Below, one piece after another: positions 52,991 to 64,000 of a stretch of DNA of 64,000 bases. The stretch's first letter is position 1. Each line of letters opens with the position of its first letter. Location of the stretch: positions 5,843-69,842 of the forward strand of contig JBJMGV010000029.1 of assembly GCA_045807725.1 (NCBI GenBank), given 5' to 3'. Below the pieces are notes generated by a model that saw only the letters and a program-made list of their open reading frames with translations, searched no databases and was not told the DNA's origin. The translations under genes were made by a program, and so were the position numbers. This stretch comes from DATENM01 sp045807725. GTDB taxonomy: Bacteria; Acidobacteriota; Blastocatellia; UBA7656.

Positions 52991-54172
52991 TTAATTTGAG
53001 TCATCAGTCGCAAGCACAGTCCCTTGCGCCTGCTGCGCGATGAGCGCCAACAGCGCACGCAGAGTGATGGGATAGATGATCTTCTGCGCGCGCAGTTCGG
53101 CGAGCAGTTGGAAGTGGCGTTCGAGCGCGGCGCGTTGTTGTTGAATGTCCATCTCCGCGCTCGCCGCCAACGATTGTTCGTTGTCGTCTGAACGCGTCGA
53201 GGTCTTTTGAAGCGCGCCGAGGTGATAGACGCTGACGATGACCGGCCATTCGTTCTTCCGTGCCGCCGATGATTGGATCAGCTTTCTGAGGTCGGGTGAG
53301 GTGACGGGATTGACATACCAGCCGGGCGCGGCGGTCGGCGATACTTCGGTGATCGTCTTATAGTCGATGTCAACGGTCGCCAGGTTGTGCCCGGTGTCGT
53401 TGCCGACGCGCCAGTTCGCCGTGCTGAAGTTGCCGGTCGATAGCCCCGAGTTGGCCACCAGCCCGGCGGCAATCAGCGCCGAGTAATAGAGCCGCGTGTC
53501 TTCCATCGAACTGCCGTGATCCCAGCCGCCGGGTCGAAACGCGAGCACCTTTTGCTTATCGTCGTAGAGATTCTTTTCCAGCAGCCGCCTGCCATATCTA
53601 AGGCTGACCACCATATTGCGATAGCCCTGAGAGTAGAAGGCGTTGAAGAAGAAACTGTTGCGCTGGCGGTAAGACTTCAGTTTGCCGGCGCAGGACGCTT
53701 TGGCGTGCAGCTTCTCGCCTCGCTTGAGCGCCGCGATCAACTCTTCGTCCATCGTGCCGTGCAGATGCAACTCGGCATCGTCGCCTTTAGCGATCATCGC
53801 CTTGAGATCGGCGATCATCTCACGTGTGTGTTCGGTGAGCGCCGCGTCCTGACCGATGAAGGCCGGAGCCAGCGTGTTCACGTCAACGAAATGGGTCCAC
53901 GGAATCTGGTATCGCGCGCTCAATTCGGCGGCAAAGCGCAGCCCCTCGCGCATCGCCTCAACGTCGGCGACCGAGCCGACCTGCGGCTCGAAGTCTTCAG
54001 TCAGCAGGTAGAGCGCCTTGTATTCGCTGTAATCCGCATTCGCCGTCCGTTCGAGCCGGAGTTCAGTGATGAACGGGTAGGTGAACGGATTCTCTGCCGC
54101 CGGCTTCGAGCAGGCAGTTAGGAGTGCTATCGCAAGAATCGACAGCAGCCGATAGCAAAGCAAGCGTCCCAT
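52991..54172 (-). CDS. Lipoprotein, polysaccharide-deacetylase-like fold
   Basis: The 393-residue protein has a lipoprotein signal (LLTACSKP). Its domain shows a deacetylase-like layout: an early Asp position (LLTEDFE), ELHLHGT with a possible HxH metal pair, and FRPGGWDHG. It could deacetylate envelope or cell-surface glycans. The family is not certain. It is transcribed with the same orientation as lysA 45 bp upstream. Confidence 0.6.
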   Translation of the reverse strand: MGRLLCYRLLSILAIALLTACSKPAAENPFTYPFITELRLERTANADYSEYKALYLLTEDFEPQVGSVADVEAMREGLRFAAELSARYQIPWTHFVDVNTLAPAFIGQDAALTEHTREMIADLKAMIAKGDDAELHLHGTMDEELIAALKRGEKLHAKASCAGKLKSYRQRNSFFFNAFYSQGYRNMVVSLRYGRRLLEKNLYDDKQKVLAFRPGGWDHGSSMEDTRLYYSALIAAGLVANSGLSTGNFSTANWRVGNDTGHNLATVDIDYKTITEVSPTAAPGWYVNPVTSPDLRKLIQSSAARKNEWPVIVSVYHLGALQKTSTRSDDNEQSLAASAEMDIQQQRAALERHFQLLAELRAQKIIYPITLRALLALIAQQAQGTVLATDDSN

Positions 54173-54217
54173 ATTTGTTCAATTATTGCGGGGAAGTTGT
54201 CAGCGGAGGGGATTATC

Positions 54218-55612
54218 TCACCATTCGTCGTGCGCGTACAAGTCTTCGTAGGTCTGGCGGCGGCGGGCCAGCTTCACGTCGCCGGCTTCTGTGATTAAGA
54301 CCACAGCCGGGATCGGGCGGCCATTGTACTGCGACGCCTGATCGAGGGCGTACGCGCCGGTGTTCAACAGCGCCAGCACGTCGCCGACTCCGGTGGCCGT
54401 GGGCAGCAGGCGATAATTCGGCAGGCGCGTGCCCTTCTCCAGATCAAAGTAAACGTCGCCCGAATCGCACAGCGGCCCGGCGACTTTGAAGGGGTGGTCG
54501 TGCGGCGCTTCGGCGCGCGAAACGGAGACGAGGTGGTAATACCATTTGTACATCGCCATCGAAAGCGCCAGCGAATAACCGGCGTCCGTCAACAGCCAGG
54601 TGTCGCCGGTTTCGGGCCGCTCTTTGACGTTGCAGACGCGCGTCAGCAGCAGGCCCGCGTCGGCGACGATGCGGCGGCCCGGCTCCATCACCATAGTCAG
54701 TTCGTCAAACAGTGCGCGGTCGTCATCCGTCACCGCTTCACGGATGGCAGCGCGCAGCACTTCGCCGGGGTCGAGCGTCGCTGATAGCATCTCGCGCTCG
54801 CGCTCGCCGATGCGGTCGGCCATCGGCGTGTCTTGCAGGTAATTCACCGGCAACCCGCCGCCGATGTTAATGTGCGTCAGGCGGTGGCCGGTCTTGCGAT
54901 AGAGGTCGAGTAAGAAAGACCACATTTCGGCGAAAGCGCGGGCGAACGGCTGCGGGTCGGGCGTCTGCGAGCCGACGTGTATGTGCGCGCCGGCCAGGTT
55001 GATGGCGTCGCGGTTGGCGAGCGCGAAGCGGAAGGCGTCGTCGATCTGCGCCGGCGACAGGCCGAACTTCGATGACAGCAAGCCGGTCTGCAAGCCGATG
55101 TGCGAGCGCGTGATGATCTCCGGCACGATGCGTATAGCGACGTTGGCCTGTTTGCCGATAGAGCGGGCGACGCGGGCGATCTGCTCAAGCTCGAACAGCG
55201 AATCGACGTTGATGGCGAGGATGCCATATTCGATGGCCGCGCGAATCTCGTCGTCGGTCTTCGAGACGCCGTTGAAAACAATCTGATCGGGGCGAAAGCC
55301 GATAACGCGGGCCTTGTGCAGCTCGCCGCCCGAATTGACTTCGATGTCGCCGCCGGCGCGGCGCACCGCCGCCAGCACGGCCATATTTGAATTCGCTTTC
55401 GAGGCGTAGCAGAGCTTGACGCGTTGATGCACGGCTTCGACGGCGCGGCGCAGGTACGCGACGTGCTCGGCGATGCGCCGTTCGGAGAAGACATAAAGCG
55501 GCGTGCCGTATTGTTCGGCTAGCTGAATGGCGTCTTTGCCGTCAATCGTCAGGTGGCCGGCGCGCGACTGTAGGTAGCCGCTGATTTGCCAGCCTGGTGC
55601 TTGCTCTGCCAT
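54218..55612 (-). CDS. lysA: Diaminopimelate decarboxylase
   Basis: The 464-residue fold-type III PLP enzyme has the PLP lysine K72 in CYASKANSN, GGGLPVNY, and the C-terminal CDSGDVYFD supplying the other active-site Cys. It decarboxylates meso-diaminopimelate to lysine. AGGAG precedes the ATG. It lies about 6.7 kb from the other lysine genes and in the opposite orientation. Confidence 0.93.
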   Translation of the reverse strand: MAEQAPGWQISGYLQSRAGHLTIDGKDAIQLAEQYGTPLYVFSERRIAEHVAYLRRAVEAVHQRVKLCYASKANSNMAVLAAVRRAGGDIEVNSGGELHKARVIGFRPDQIVFNGVSKTDDEIRAAIEYGILAINVDSLFELEQIARVARSIGKQANVAIRIVPEIITRSHIGLQTGLLSSKFGLSPAQIDDAFRFALANRDAINLAGAHIHVGSQTPDPQPFARAFAEMWSFLLDLYRKTGHRLTHINIGGGLPVNYLQDTPMADRIGEREREMLSATLDPGEVLRAAIREAVTDDDRALFDELTMVMEPGRRIVADAGLLLTRVCNVKERPETGDTWLLTDAGYSLALSMAMYKWYYHLVSVSRAEAPHDHPFKVAGPLCDSGDVYFDLEKGTRLPNYRLLPTATGVGDVLALLNTGAYALDQASQYNGRPIPAVVLITEAGDVKLARRRQTYEDLYAHDEW

Positions 55613-55694
55613 GAAGGCTCCTGTCTTGATGGTGTAAGAAATGATTGTAAGGGAGCGGCGCGCGGCAGGGCAAATTTATCAGTATGGCTGAAGC

Positions 55695-55724
55695 GAAGCC
55701 GGCCCCGCGAACGAAGCCGGCTTC
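55695..55724 (-). terminator. Hairpin downstream of the TonB receptor gene
   Basis: GAAGCCGGC (55695-55703) pairs with GCCGGCTTC (55716-55724), a 9-bp GC-rich stem 11 bp after the stop. No T-run is present, so Rho-independent termination is uncertain. Confidence 0.35.
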
Positions 55725-55734
55725 ACTCATCACA

Positions 55735-58935
<3,201 letters not shown>

Positions 58936-59199
58936 AGCGTACCTCCTTCACCTGGTGAGTCTCTGTCTAAGCTCATCGCGGCTTAGATATGATCGCTTCA
59001 ATGCCGGATGCCCTTCGTCTGGCACACGCAATCGCGCCTTCCGAGAGAGACTGCCGGCAAGCCGGCCTGTCACGGACGGAGAGAAACGGGTTATGAATTC
59101 CAGCTATTGACCTGCTCGTCCTGAAGGGCGAACGTGCTCGGCAAGCGGGCGCGTTCGTGAACGATTGTTAAGGCACCGCAGGAGGGCCGCCTGTCTGGT

Positions 59200-60360
59200 T
59201 TACAGAACCGCAGTCTCGTGAAGCAGCTTGCCTGTGCGAAAGCGCTCCAGACCGAGCGCGCGGGCATCAATCGAGCGCGGCTCGCCGTAGAGAATCCATT
59301 CCGCCGCAATACGGCCCGATGCCGGCGAATGCATCACACCGTGACCGCTAAACCCATTGACCAGATAGAAGCCGCCGACCTCCGCAGCCGGCCCGATGAT
59401 GGCGTGATGGTCGGGCGTCACTTCGTAGAGTCCGGCCCAGCAGCGGCGCGGGTTGACTTCGGCCTCGGCAAACACGGGCACGCGCTCTGCCGCCCGCGTG
59501 AGAATGCGCTCGATGAACTCGTCATCGAACGTCGTGTCGTAGGTGAACTCATCCTTGCCATCGTGCCAGGCCAACAACACGCCCGCGCCCTCGCGCCGAA
59601 AGTGAAAGCCGTCTGTCATGTCAATTACCATCGGCAGGTGCATAGGGATTTGATCGAACGCCTGCGTGTGAACCAGCTTGCGGCGCAGCGGCCTGACCGG
59701 CAAGTCTACTTCTACCAGATCGGCAATCATCTTTGCCCACGGCCCCGCTGCATTAATCACCGCTTCAGTCGCTATCACGCCGTTCGACGTGCGCACGCCT
59801 GTGACCTTGCCGCCTTGCGCATCAATGCCGGTGACGGTGGTATTGAGCCAGATGCGCGCGCCGCGCTCGCGGGCGCGTTGCGCGAAGCCGACCATTACGC
59901 TGTAAGGATCAACGAAGCCATCGGTCGGACAGAAGCTGCCGCCGAGTATATCGTCGCTCTTGATTTGCGGAATGATGGCGAGGATCTCTTCGCGCGTGAC
60001 GGCCTGCACGTTAGTCAAGCCGTGCGCCGCTTGAATCTTTCGATTCGCAGCCAGGTAATCCAGGTGCGCCTGCCGCGTCGCTATGAACAGGTAGCCGTGC
60101 GGGCGATATTGCGCGGTGTGGCCGGTCATCTCTTCAAAGCGCGAGAAGAAATCAATCGAGTAACGCGACATCTCGATGTTGACCGGCGTGGCGAACTGCG
60201 CGCGCACGCCGCCGGCGCTCTTTGCGGTCGAGCCGAGTCCCTGTTGCGCTTCGCGCTCGATGACGAGCACGTTCTTGCAGCCCATCTCGGTCAGGTGGTA
60301 AGCGACCGATGAGCCAACGATGCCGCCGCCGATGATGACTACGTCTGCCGTTTCCGTCAT
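59200..60360 (-). CDS. FAD-dependent oxidoreductase (glycine/sarcosine oxidase-like DAO family)
   Basis: From ATG 60360 the 386-residue enzyme has the dinucleotide fold VVIIGGGIVGSSVAYHL, KSAGGVRAQFATPVN near residue 50 and the C-terminal GFSGHGVMHSPASGRIAAE. These mark the DAO/sarcosine-oxidase beta family. It oxidises secondary or D-amino acids, giving hydrogen peroxide. It lies between convergent-end neighbours with a hairpin terminator separating it from the kinase gene. Confidence 0.85.
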   Translation of the reverse strand: MTETADVVIIGGGIVGSSVAYHLTEMGCKNVLVIEREAQQGLGSTAKSAGGVRAQFATPVNIEMSRYSIDFFSRFEEMTGHTAQYRPHGYLFIATRQAHLDYLAANRKIQAAHGLTNVQAVTREEILAIIPQIKSDDILGGSFCPTDGFVDPYSVMVGFAQRARERGARIWLNTTVTGIDAQGGKVTGVRTSNGVIATEAVINAAGPWAKMIADLVEVDLPVRPLRRKLVHTQAFDQIPMHLPMVIDMTDGFHFRREGAGVLLAWHDGKDEFTYDTTFDDEFIERILTRAAERVPVFAEAEVNPRRCWAGLYEVTPDHHAIIGPAAEVGGFYLVNGFSGHGVMHSPASGRIAAEWILYGEPRSIDARALGLERFRTGKLLHETAVL

Positions 60361-60435
60361 AACTCGAATGGTCGTTGCTATTCGCTGAATCAAGTCTGCT
60401 GGCTAATCATCTCATGGTAAGAATCAGAGCGCGAC

Positions 60436-60476
60436 AAAACTATGACCGCCGTCACGAGCAGCGGTGACGGCGGTCA
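60436..60476 (-). terminator. Rho-independent terminator of the kinase-TPR gene
   Basis: TGACCGCCGTCAC (60443-60455) and its perfect 13-bp complement (60464-60476) have an 8-nt loop. On the minus strand TTTT (complement of 60436-60439) follows within a few bases. It lies 11 bp after the stop of the 60487 gene. Confidence 0.75.
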
Positions 60477-60486
60477 CAAGCAGGTC

Positions 60487-62928
60487 TTATTCGCCTTCGA
60501 TGAGCTTCTGGAAGCGCGGATCGTCGCGGAGGGAATCGAAGTCGGGATCAATGCGGGCGCGCGTGACGTTGACATCGCGCAGCTCGGCGATGGCGCGGTG
60601 CAGATACTTGAGCGTCTGGTCAGCGTCGCCCGCGAGCGCGTAGAGGTTGGCCATATAGTAATGCGTGAACGGGTCGGCGCTGCCGCGCGCCCGCAGCTCT
60701 TCGTAACGCTTGATGCCGCTGGTGAAATGGCGCTTGGCTTCTTCGGTCTGCCCCAGTCGCAGGTAGGCCGCGCCCATCTTTTGATCCAGCTCGATCAGCC
60801 CGCGCTGGCGCAAGGCATGGTCGCTCGACTGCAAGAATTTCAATTCGTAATTATACTCACGCAACGCTTCGTCGTATCGCGCCTGACAATAATAAACATA
60901 GCCGAGCCGCGTGTGCGCGCCGACGATCTGCAAGCCTTCGCGCCCCGATATGTAACGCTCCTGCAAATCGACGGCGTCGCGCGCCACCGCCTCGGCGCGC
61001 TCGAAGCTGCCGCGCAGCGTATGCAGGTAGACCAGTTGCAAATAGGCGTAGCCGGCCTGCGGGTTAATGGCGATGGATTTCTCCAACTCCTCAATGCCTT
61101 CGGCAAGCATGCCCTTGCCAACCCAATAAGCGCGGCCCAGCGCGGCGTGCGCGCCGGCGTTGTTCGGCTCGATCTCCATCGCCCGCTTGATGCTGGCAAT
61201 CGCTTCATCGTAGCGGCCCGCGCTCAGGTAAGCGCCGCCGAGAAATTGATGCGCGTATGACAGGCGCGGATTCAACGTGATGGCTTTCTCTTCGCACTCA
61301 ATCGCCTTGAGCGAGAGTTCCGGCAGGCCCAGAAAACTTCCCTTCAAGTCATATATCGCGCCCAGCCCTGCCCACGCGCTGGCGTAGTTCGGGTCGATCT
61401 CAATCGCTTTCTCGAAGAAGTAAATTCCGCGGTCGAGCGCGTCGCGGCTGGCCGTGCGCAGGTTCATCATCCCGCGCGAGAACTGTTCGTAAGCCTCGAC
61501 CGATTGCGTTTCGTCGTGCTCGATGGCGCTGATCTCCGACGTGTTGAGGCTCAGGTTCAAGCCCTGGCTCAGTTCGTAAACGATCTTGTCTTGCAGGTCG
61601 AAAATCTCAGCGATGCGGCCATCAATCTTGACGGTCTTAACGATCTCGCCGGTGGCCACGTCGTTGACGCGAGCGGTGATGCGGATCATCTCGCCGATCT
61701 TCTGATAGCCGCCGGCCAGTATCCAGCGCGCGCCGAGGTGGCGGCCCAGGTGAATGGCAATCGCTTCGTCGGATTGCTCCAGTTGGCCGGAGTTGAGATT
61801 CTTCAACGCTTCAAAGATGCGCTCGCGCCCGATGACGGCGAGGCCGCGAATCTTCTTGGCGTCCGCCGTCACCGTTTCGGCGATGCCCGAACCGATCCAG
61901 TCATCCGCCGGCTCTTTGGTGATGTTGGCAAAAGTAATCACGGCGACGGCATTTTCGAGCCGTGTAGTCGTCATTACACTGCCCGCGCCGCCGTTGGTGA
62001 GCATCGCCGTCGGGTGGTGCTCGGTCGGCGGGCTGTTGATGTTGCCGGTCTGATTGTTGGTTTGCAGGTCGCGTTGCAGATTGCGCAGATCGATGTAAAG
62101 CTCGCGCGCCGATTGATAGCGATAGCTCGCATCTTTGGCGAGCGCCTTGCGGACGATGCGCTCAAGCTCGTGCGGCACAGAATAGTTGAAGCGCGCGATG
62201 GCCGGCGGGTCGGTGTGAACGATGGTGTCAATGATCTCTGTCGCGCTCACGCCGGCAAACGGCAGACGGCCCGTCAGCATTTCGTAGATCACGACGCCGA
62301 GGCTAAAGATGTCCGAACGCGAATCCACGTCGCGGCCCAGCGCCTGCTCCGGCGACATATAAGCGACCGTGCCGGCGACGACACCGACCAGCGTCGCGTG
62401 GCCAAGCTGCGTCGTCGTCTCGCCGCCATCGGAATTCGTCGGCAGCAGCGGCCCGGTGACTTTCGCCAAGCCGAAGTCGAGCACCTTTGCCAGGCCGCGC
62501 TCGGTCAGCATAATGTTGGCGCTCTTGATGTCGCGGTGAACGATGCCTAAGCCGTGCGCTTCGTCGAGCGCGTCGGCGACCTGCATCCCGACATCTACGG
62601 CATCGACAATCGGCAGCGGCCCGCGCGCGAGTTTCTGCGACAGCAGTTCGCCTTCGACGAATTCCATAGCGATGAAGGCCGCGCCGTCGTGTTCGCCAAT
62701 GTCGTAGATCGCGGCGACATAAGGCGAGCGCAAAGCCGAGGCGGCGCGCGCTTCTTTGAGAAAGCGGGCGCGGCGGTCGGGGTCGTATTGGTAAGATGCC
62801 GGCAGGAATTTGAGCGCGATGGTGCGGCCAAGCCGCGTGTCTTCGGCGCGGTAGACTTCGCCCATACCGCCCGCGCCGAGACGATCTGCGATCTTGTAAT
62901 GCAACATGATCTTGCCCGTCATCGCCAT
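60487..62928 (-). CDS. Serine/threonine protein kinase with TolB/FlgO-like and TPR regions
   Basis: The 813-residue protein has an N-terminal Hanks kinase: GAGGMGEVY (18-26), Lys40, HRDIKSANIM, DFGLAKV and the APE-like SPEQAL. Residues about 310-460 include IGRERIFEAL and ARWILAGGYQKIGEMIRITARV, like the TolB-like/FlgO-type module often found between kinase and TPR in Acidobacteriota. The C-terminal half holds about eight TPRs. No transmembrane helix is clear. It integrates a signal through the TPRs. A separate terminator follows. Confidence 0.88.
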   Translation of the reverse strand: MAMTGKIMLHYKIADRLGAGGMGEVYRAEDTRLGRTIALKFLPASYQYDPDRRARFLKEARAASALRSPYVAAIYDIGEHDGAAFIAMEFVEGELLSQKLARGPLPIVDAVDVGMQVADALDEAHGLGIVHRDIKSANIMLTERGLAKVLDFGLAKVTGPLLPTNSDGGETTTQLGHATLVGVVAGTVAYMSPEQALGRDVDSRSDIFSLGVVIYEMLTGRLPFAGVSATEIIDTIVHTDPPAIARFNYSVPHELERIVRKALAKDASYRYQSARELYIDLRNLQRDLQTNNQTGNINSPPTEHHPTAMLTNGGAGSVMTTTRLENAVAVITFANITKEPADDWIGSGIAETVTADAKKIRGLAVIGRERIFEALKNLNSGQLEQSDEAIAIHLGRHLGARWILAGGYQKIGEMIRITARVNDVATGEIVKTVKIDGRIAEIFDLQDKIVYELSQGLNLSLNTSEISAIEHDETQSVEAYEQFSRGMMNLRTASRDALDRGIYFFEKAIEIDPNYASAWAGLGAIYDLKGSFLGLPELSLKAIECEEKAITLNPRLSYAHQFLGGAYLSAGRYDEAIASIKRAMEIEPNNAGAHAALGRAYWVGKGMLAEGIEELEKSIAINPQAGYAYLQLVYLHTLRGSFERAEAVARDAVDLQERYISGREGLQIVGAHTRLGYVYYCQARYDEALREYNYELKFLQSSDHALRQRGLIELDQKMGAAYLRLGQTEEAKRHFTSGIKRYEELRARGSADPFTHYYMANLYALAGDADQTLKYLHRAIAELRDVNVTRARIDPDFDSLRDDPRFQKLIEGE

Positions 62929-62997
62929 ATCATAATGTCCTGGTCAACCCGGTCTGAATTACAGTATGACGTTTCGTCAGCGGCGCGCAAGACGATG

Positions 62998-63120
62998 CCC
63001 GCCTGCGGCGGGAAAGCGACGCGGGGACGCGGCGACACGGCGACACGGGGAAAGGGACAAGCAGTTTTTCCCTCGCCTCATCGCCTCATCGCCGCGTCCC
63101 CGCGTCGCCGCGTTGCGTTT
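62998..63120. repeat. Inverted octamer pair (GACACGGC/GACGCGGG)n
   Basis: Left arm about 63007-63048 (GACGCGGGGACGCGGC, GACACGGCGACACGGG). Right arm about 63066-63118 (CCTCATCGCCTCATCGCC, CGTCCCCGCGTCGCCGCG). It lies between the kinase and the NTF2-like gene. Confidence 0.75.
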
Positions 63121-63122
63121 CC

Positions 63123-63620
63123 TTATGGAGCCTTGGCGGCTTTGACTTCGGAGTGCATAACGGCCACCCATTTGCCGCCGCGATTGACCCATGTGGATGA
63201 GCAGTAGTAGTCGCCTGAGATGTCCTGCCCCTGCGCCTCGGCCTGGCTGTTCACTTTGTAAGTGAGGATGGCGATATCACTCGTCGGCATCATCATCTTG
63301 ATGTCGGTCAGGGCGTAAGATTTCATCTTCACTTCGCCGATCTGTTGCACTTCCGTGTCGAGCGTGTGAATGCCGTCTTCATAAACGCCGGCGAAGTCAG
63401 GGCTGAAGTTTTTTCTGAAGCCTTTGGCGTCGTTCTTCTTGACCAGTTCCCAAAGCGCTTTCTCTTTGGCGACGACCGCGCGTTCAATCATCTTCTTACT
63501 CATCTTCGGCTTGGCGCTGTTGGTGTTGGCGGCGTTCTTGTTTTCGCTGCCCTGCGCGAAGCCGAGTGTCGCGACAATCAGCACAACCAGCGTGGCCATT
63601 ACGGTGTGGCGTCTTTTCAC
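63123..63620 (-). CDS. Exported NTF2-like (DUF4440/SnoaL) protein
   Basis: AGGAGG lies 7 bases before GTG 63620, so I chose this start (165 residues) over the ATG 26 codons upstream. A signal peptide (MKRRHTVMATLVVLIVATLGFAQG) is followed by an NTF2-like cone: AKEKALWELVKKND, GVYEDGIHTLD, IAILTYKVNSQ, GDYYCSSTWVNRGGKW. Such small domains bind or turn over diverse ligands. Function unknown. Confidence 0.75.
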   Translation of the reverse strand: MKRRHTVMATLVVLIVATLGFAQGSENKNAANTNSAKPKMSKKMIERAVVAKEKALWELVKKNDAKGFRKNFSPDFAGVYEDGIHTLDTEVQQIGEVKMKSYALTDIKMMMPTSDIAILTYKVNSQAEAQGQDISGDYYCSSTWVNRGGKWVAVMHSEVKAAKAP

Positions 63621-64000
63621 GTGTGATCCTCCTAGGGTGAATGAAAGTTGGGTAAACCTGAGGGGCCGCACTATATCACAGCAACTATGCGGCATCAATC
63701 AATGCTCAAAGCCGCACCAGCCCGCGAGAACTCAAGGGCGCGGCGCATTGCCTGTTCATCCAAGAGGCAACTAGAATGCAGTTGCGCCGCCTGCGTCGCT
63801 AGGGTGTAGTTGCGCCGCCTGCGCCGCCGGAATGCCGTTGCGTAAGGATGCAATTGTAAGGATGCAATTGTGCGGACTGCGCCGCGTAGCGGACTGCGCC
63901 GCGTAGCGGCGCGATGACTTTAGCCAGGCGTTGAAACGCCTGGAAAGTAACGTTGCGGTGATCGCGTCGCGTCAGCGACGCTTGAATCGGGTATTCAAGC
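63621..64000. repeat. Gene-free right end with tandem and palindromic repeats
   Basis: 63771-63900 has repeated AGTTGCGCCGCCTGCG, GGATGCAATTG(T/TA) and GGACTGCGCCGCGTAGC units, with perfect hairpins GCCGCGTAGCGGC near 63898. 63926-63942 has CCAGGCGTTGAAACGCCTGG, another small palindrome. GTCGCGTCAGCGACG lies at about 63966-63980. No coding frame is convincing. Confidence 0.7.

Overview
The window is GC-rich bacterial chromosome with no rRNA, no tRNA that I could recognise, no phage genes and no intact transposase. The gene families point to an Acidobacteriota member, most likely class Blastocatellia. These are an Oar-type TonB-dependent receptor with an N-terminal carboxypeptidase-regulatory domain, a serine/threonine kinase fused to TPRs, a short CxxCH cytochrome of the reaction-centre-cytochrome type, a SIMPL protein, an ARPP-family protein, a DUF1573-like protein and a bacterial serpin. 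The assignment is inference from gene content.

Layout. 1-2.9 kb holds polysaccharide genes on the minus strand (start of a secreted protein, O-antigen ligase, TPR/carbohydrate-binding protein). 3.5-7.3 kb is a plus-strand trio of GT39 glycosyltransferase, HpnK/ChbG deacetylase and GT2, a parallel to the ArnC-ArnD-ArnT logic of lipid-carrier sugar transfer. 7.4-13.5 kb carries a sigma/anti-sigma pair, a class-A beta-lactamase relative, a membrane protein, a coiled-coil periplasmic protein, and a DUF1573-like gene split by one in-frame TGA. 13.6-16.3 kb is a recombination-scarred island: an APC permease, a truncated BrnT with its partner, a possible integron-like cassette, and a chimeric pseudogene. 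16.3-20.1 kb has an SDR, two tandem paralogous esterases and an ARPP protein. 20.4-27.6 kb is an acyl-CoA metabolism block: a thiolase-fold/DUF35 fusion lacking the catalytic Cys, two MaoC hydratases, a CoA-transferase, GlpD and an acyl-CoA dehydrogenase. 27.8-38 kb holds assorted membrane and secreted proteins, another GT2, a GT-C-like membrane protein, a large STAND NTPase with its own extended -10 promoter, and a Bcp peroxiredoxin. 38.5-55.6 kb contains a cytochrome c, thymidine kinase and a nearly complete succinylase-type lysine pathway (dapE-like, asd, lysC, dapB, dapA, dapD, aminotransferase, and lysA 6 kb further on; dapF absent), plus a copper amine oxidase and a lipoprotein serpin. 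55.7-63.6 kb has the TonB receptor, an FAD amino-acid oxidase, the kinase-TPR protein and an NTF2-like exported protein.

The most conspicuous non-coding feature is repeats. At about 14 places two arms built of tandem 7-bp (sometimes 8-bp) units face each other as inverted repeats. Four of these places also contain arrays of short REP-like palindromes with a GCTCC-GTCA-GGAGC or GCCCC-GTAG-GGGC core. Several genes start or stop inside these repeats, and one copy sits in frame inside the anti-sigma factor.

Best candidates for something new: (1) the UGA-interrupted DUF1573-like gene, with the UGA next to the CTV remnant of the family's CGCTV motif and followed at SECIS distance by a UUCG-capped hairpin, a possible selenoprotein; (2) the Cys-less thiolase-fold/DUF35 protein with MaoC hydratases, suggesting hydration plus retro-aldol side-chain cleavage; (3) the composite inverted heptamer/REP elements; (4) the BrnT/cassette/chimera scar; (5) the STAND NTPase with an unrecognised N-terminal domain.
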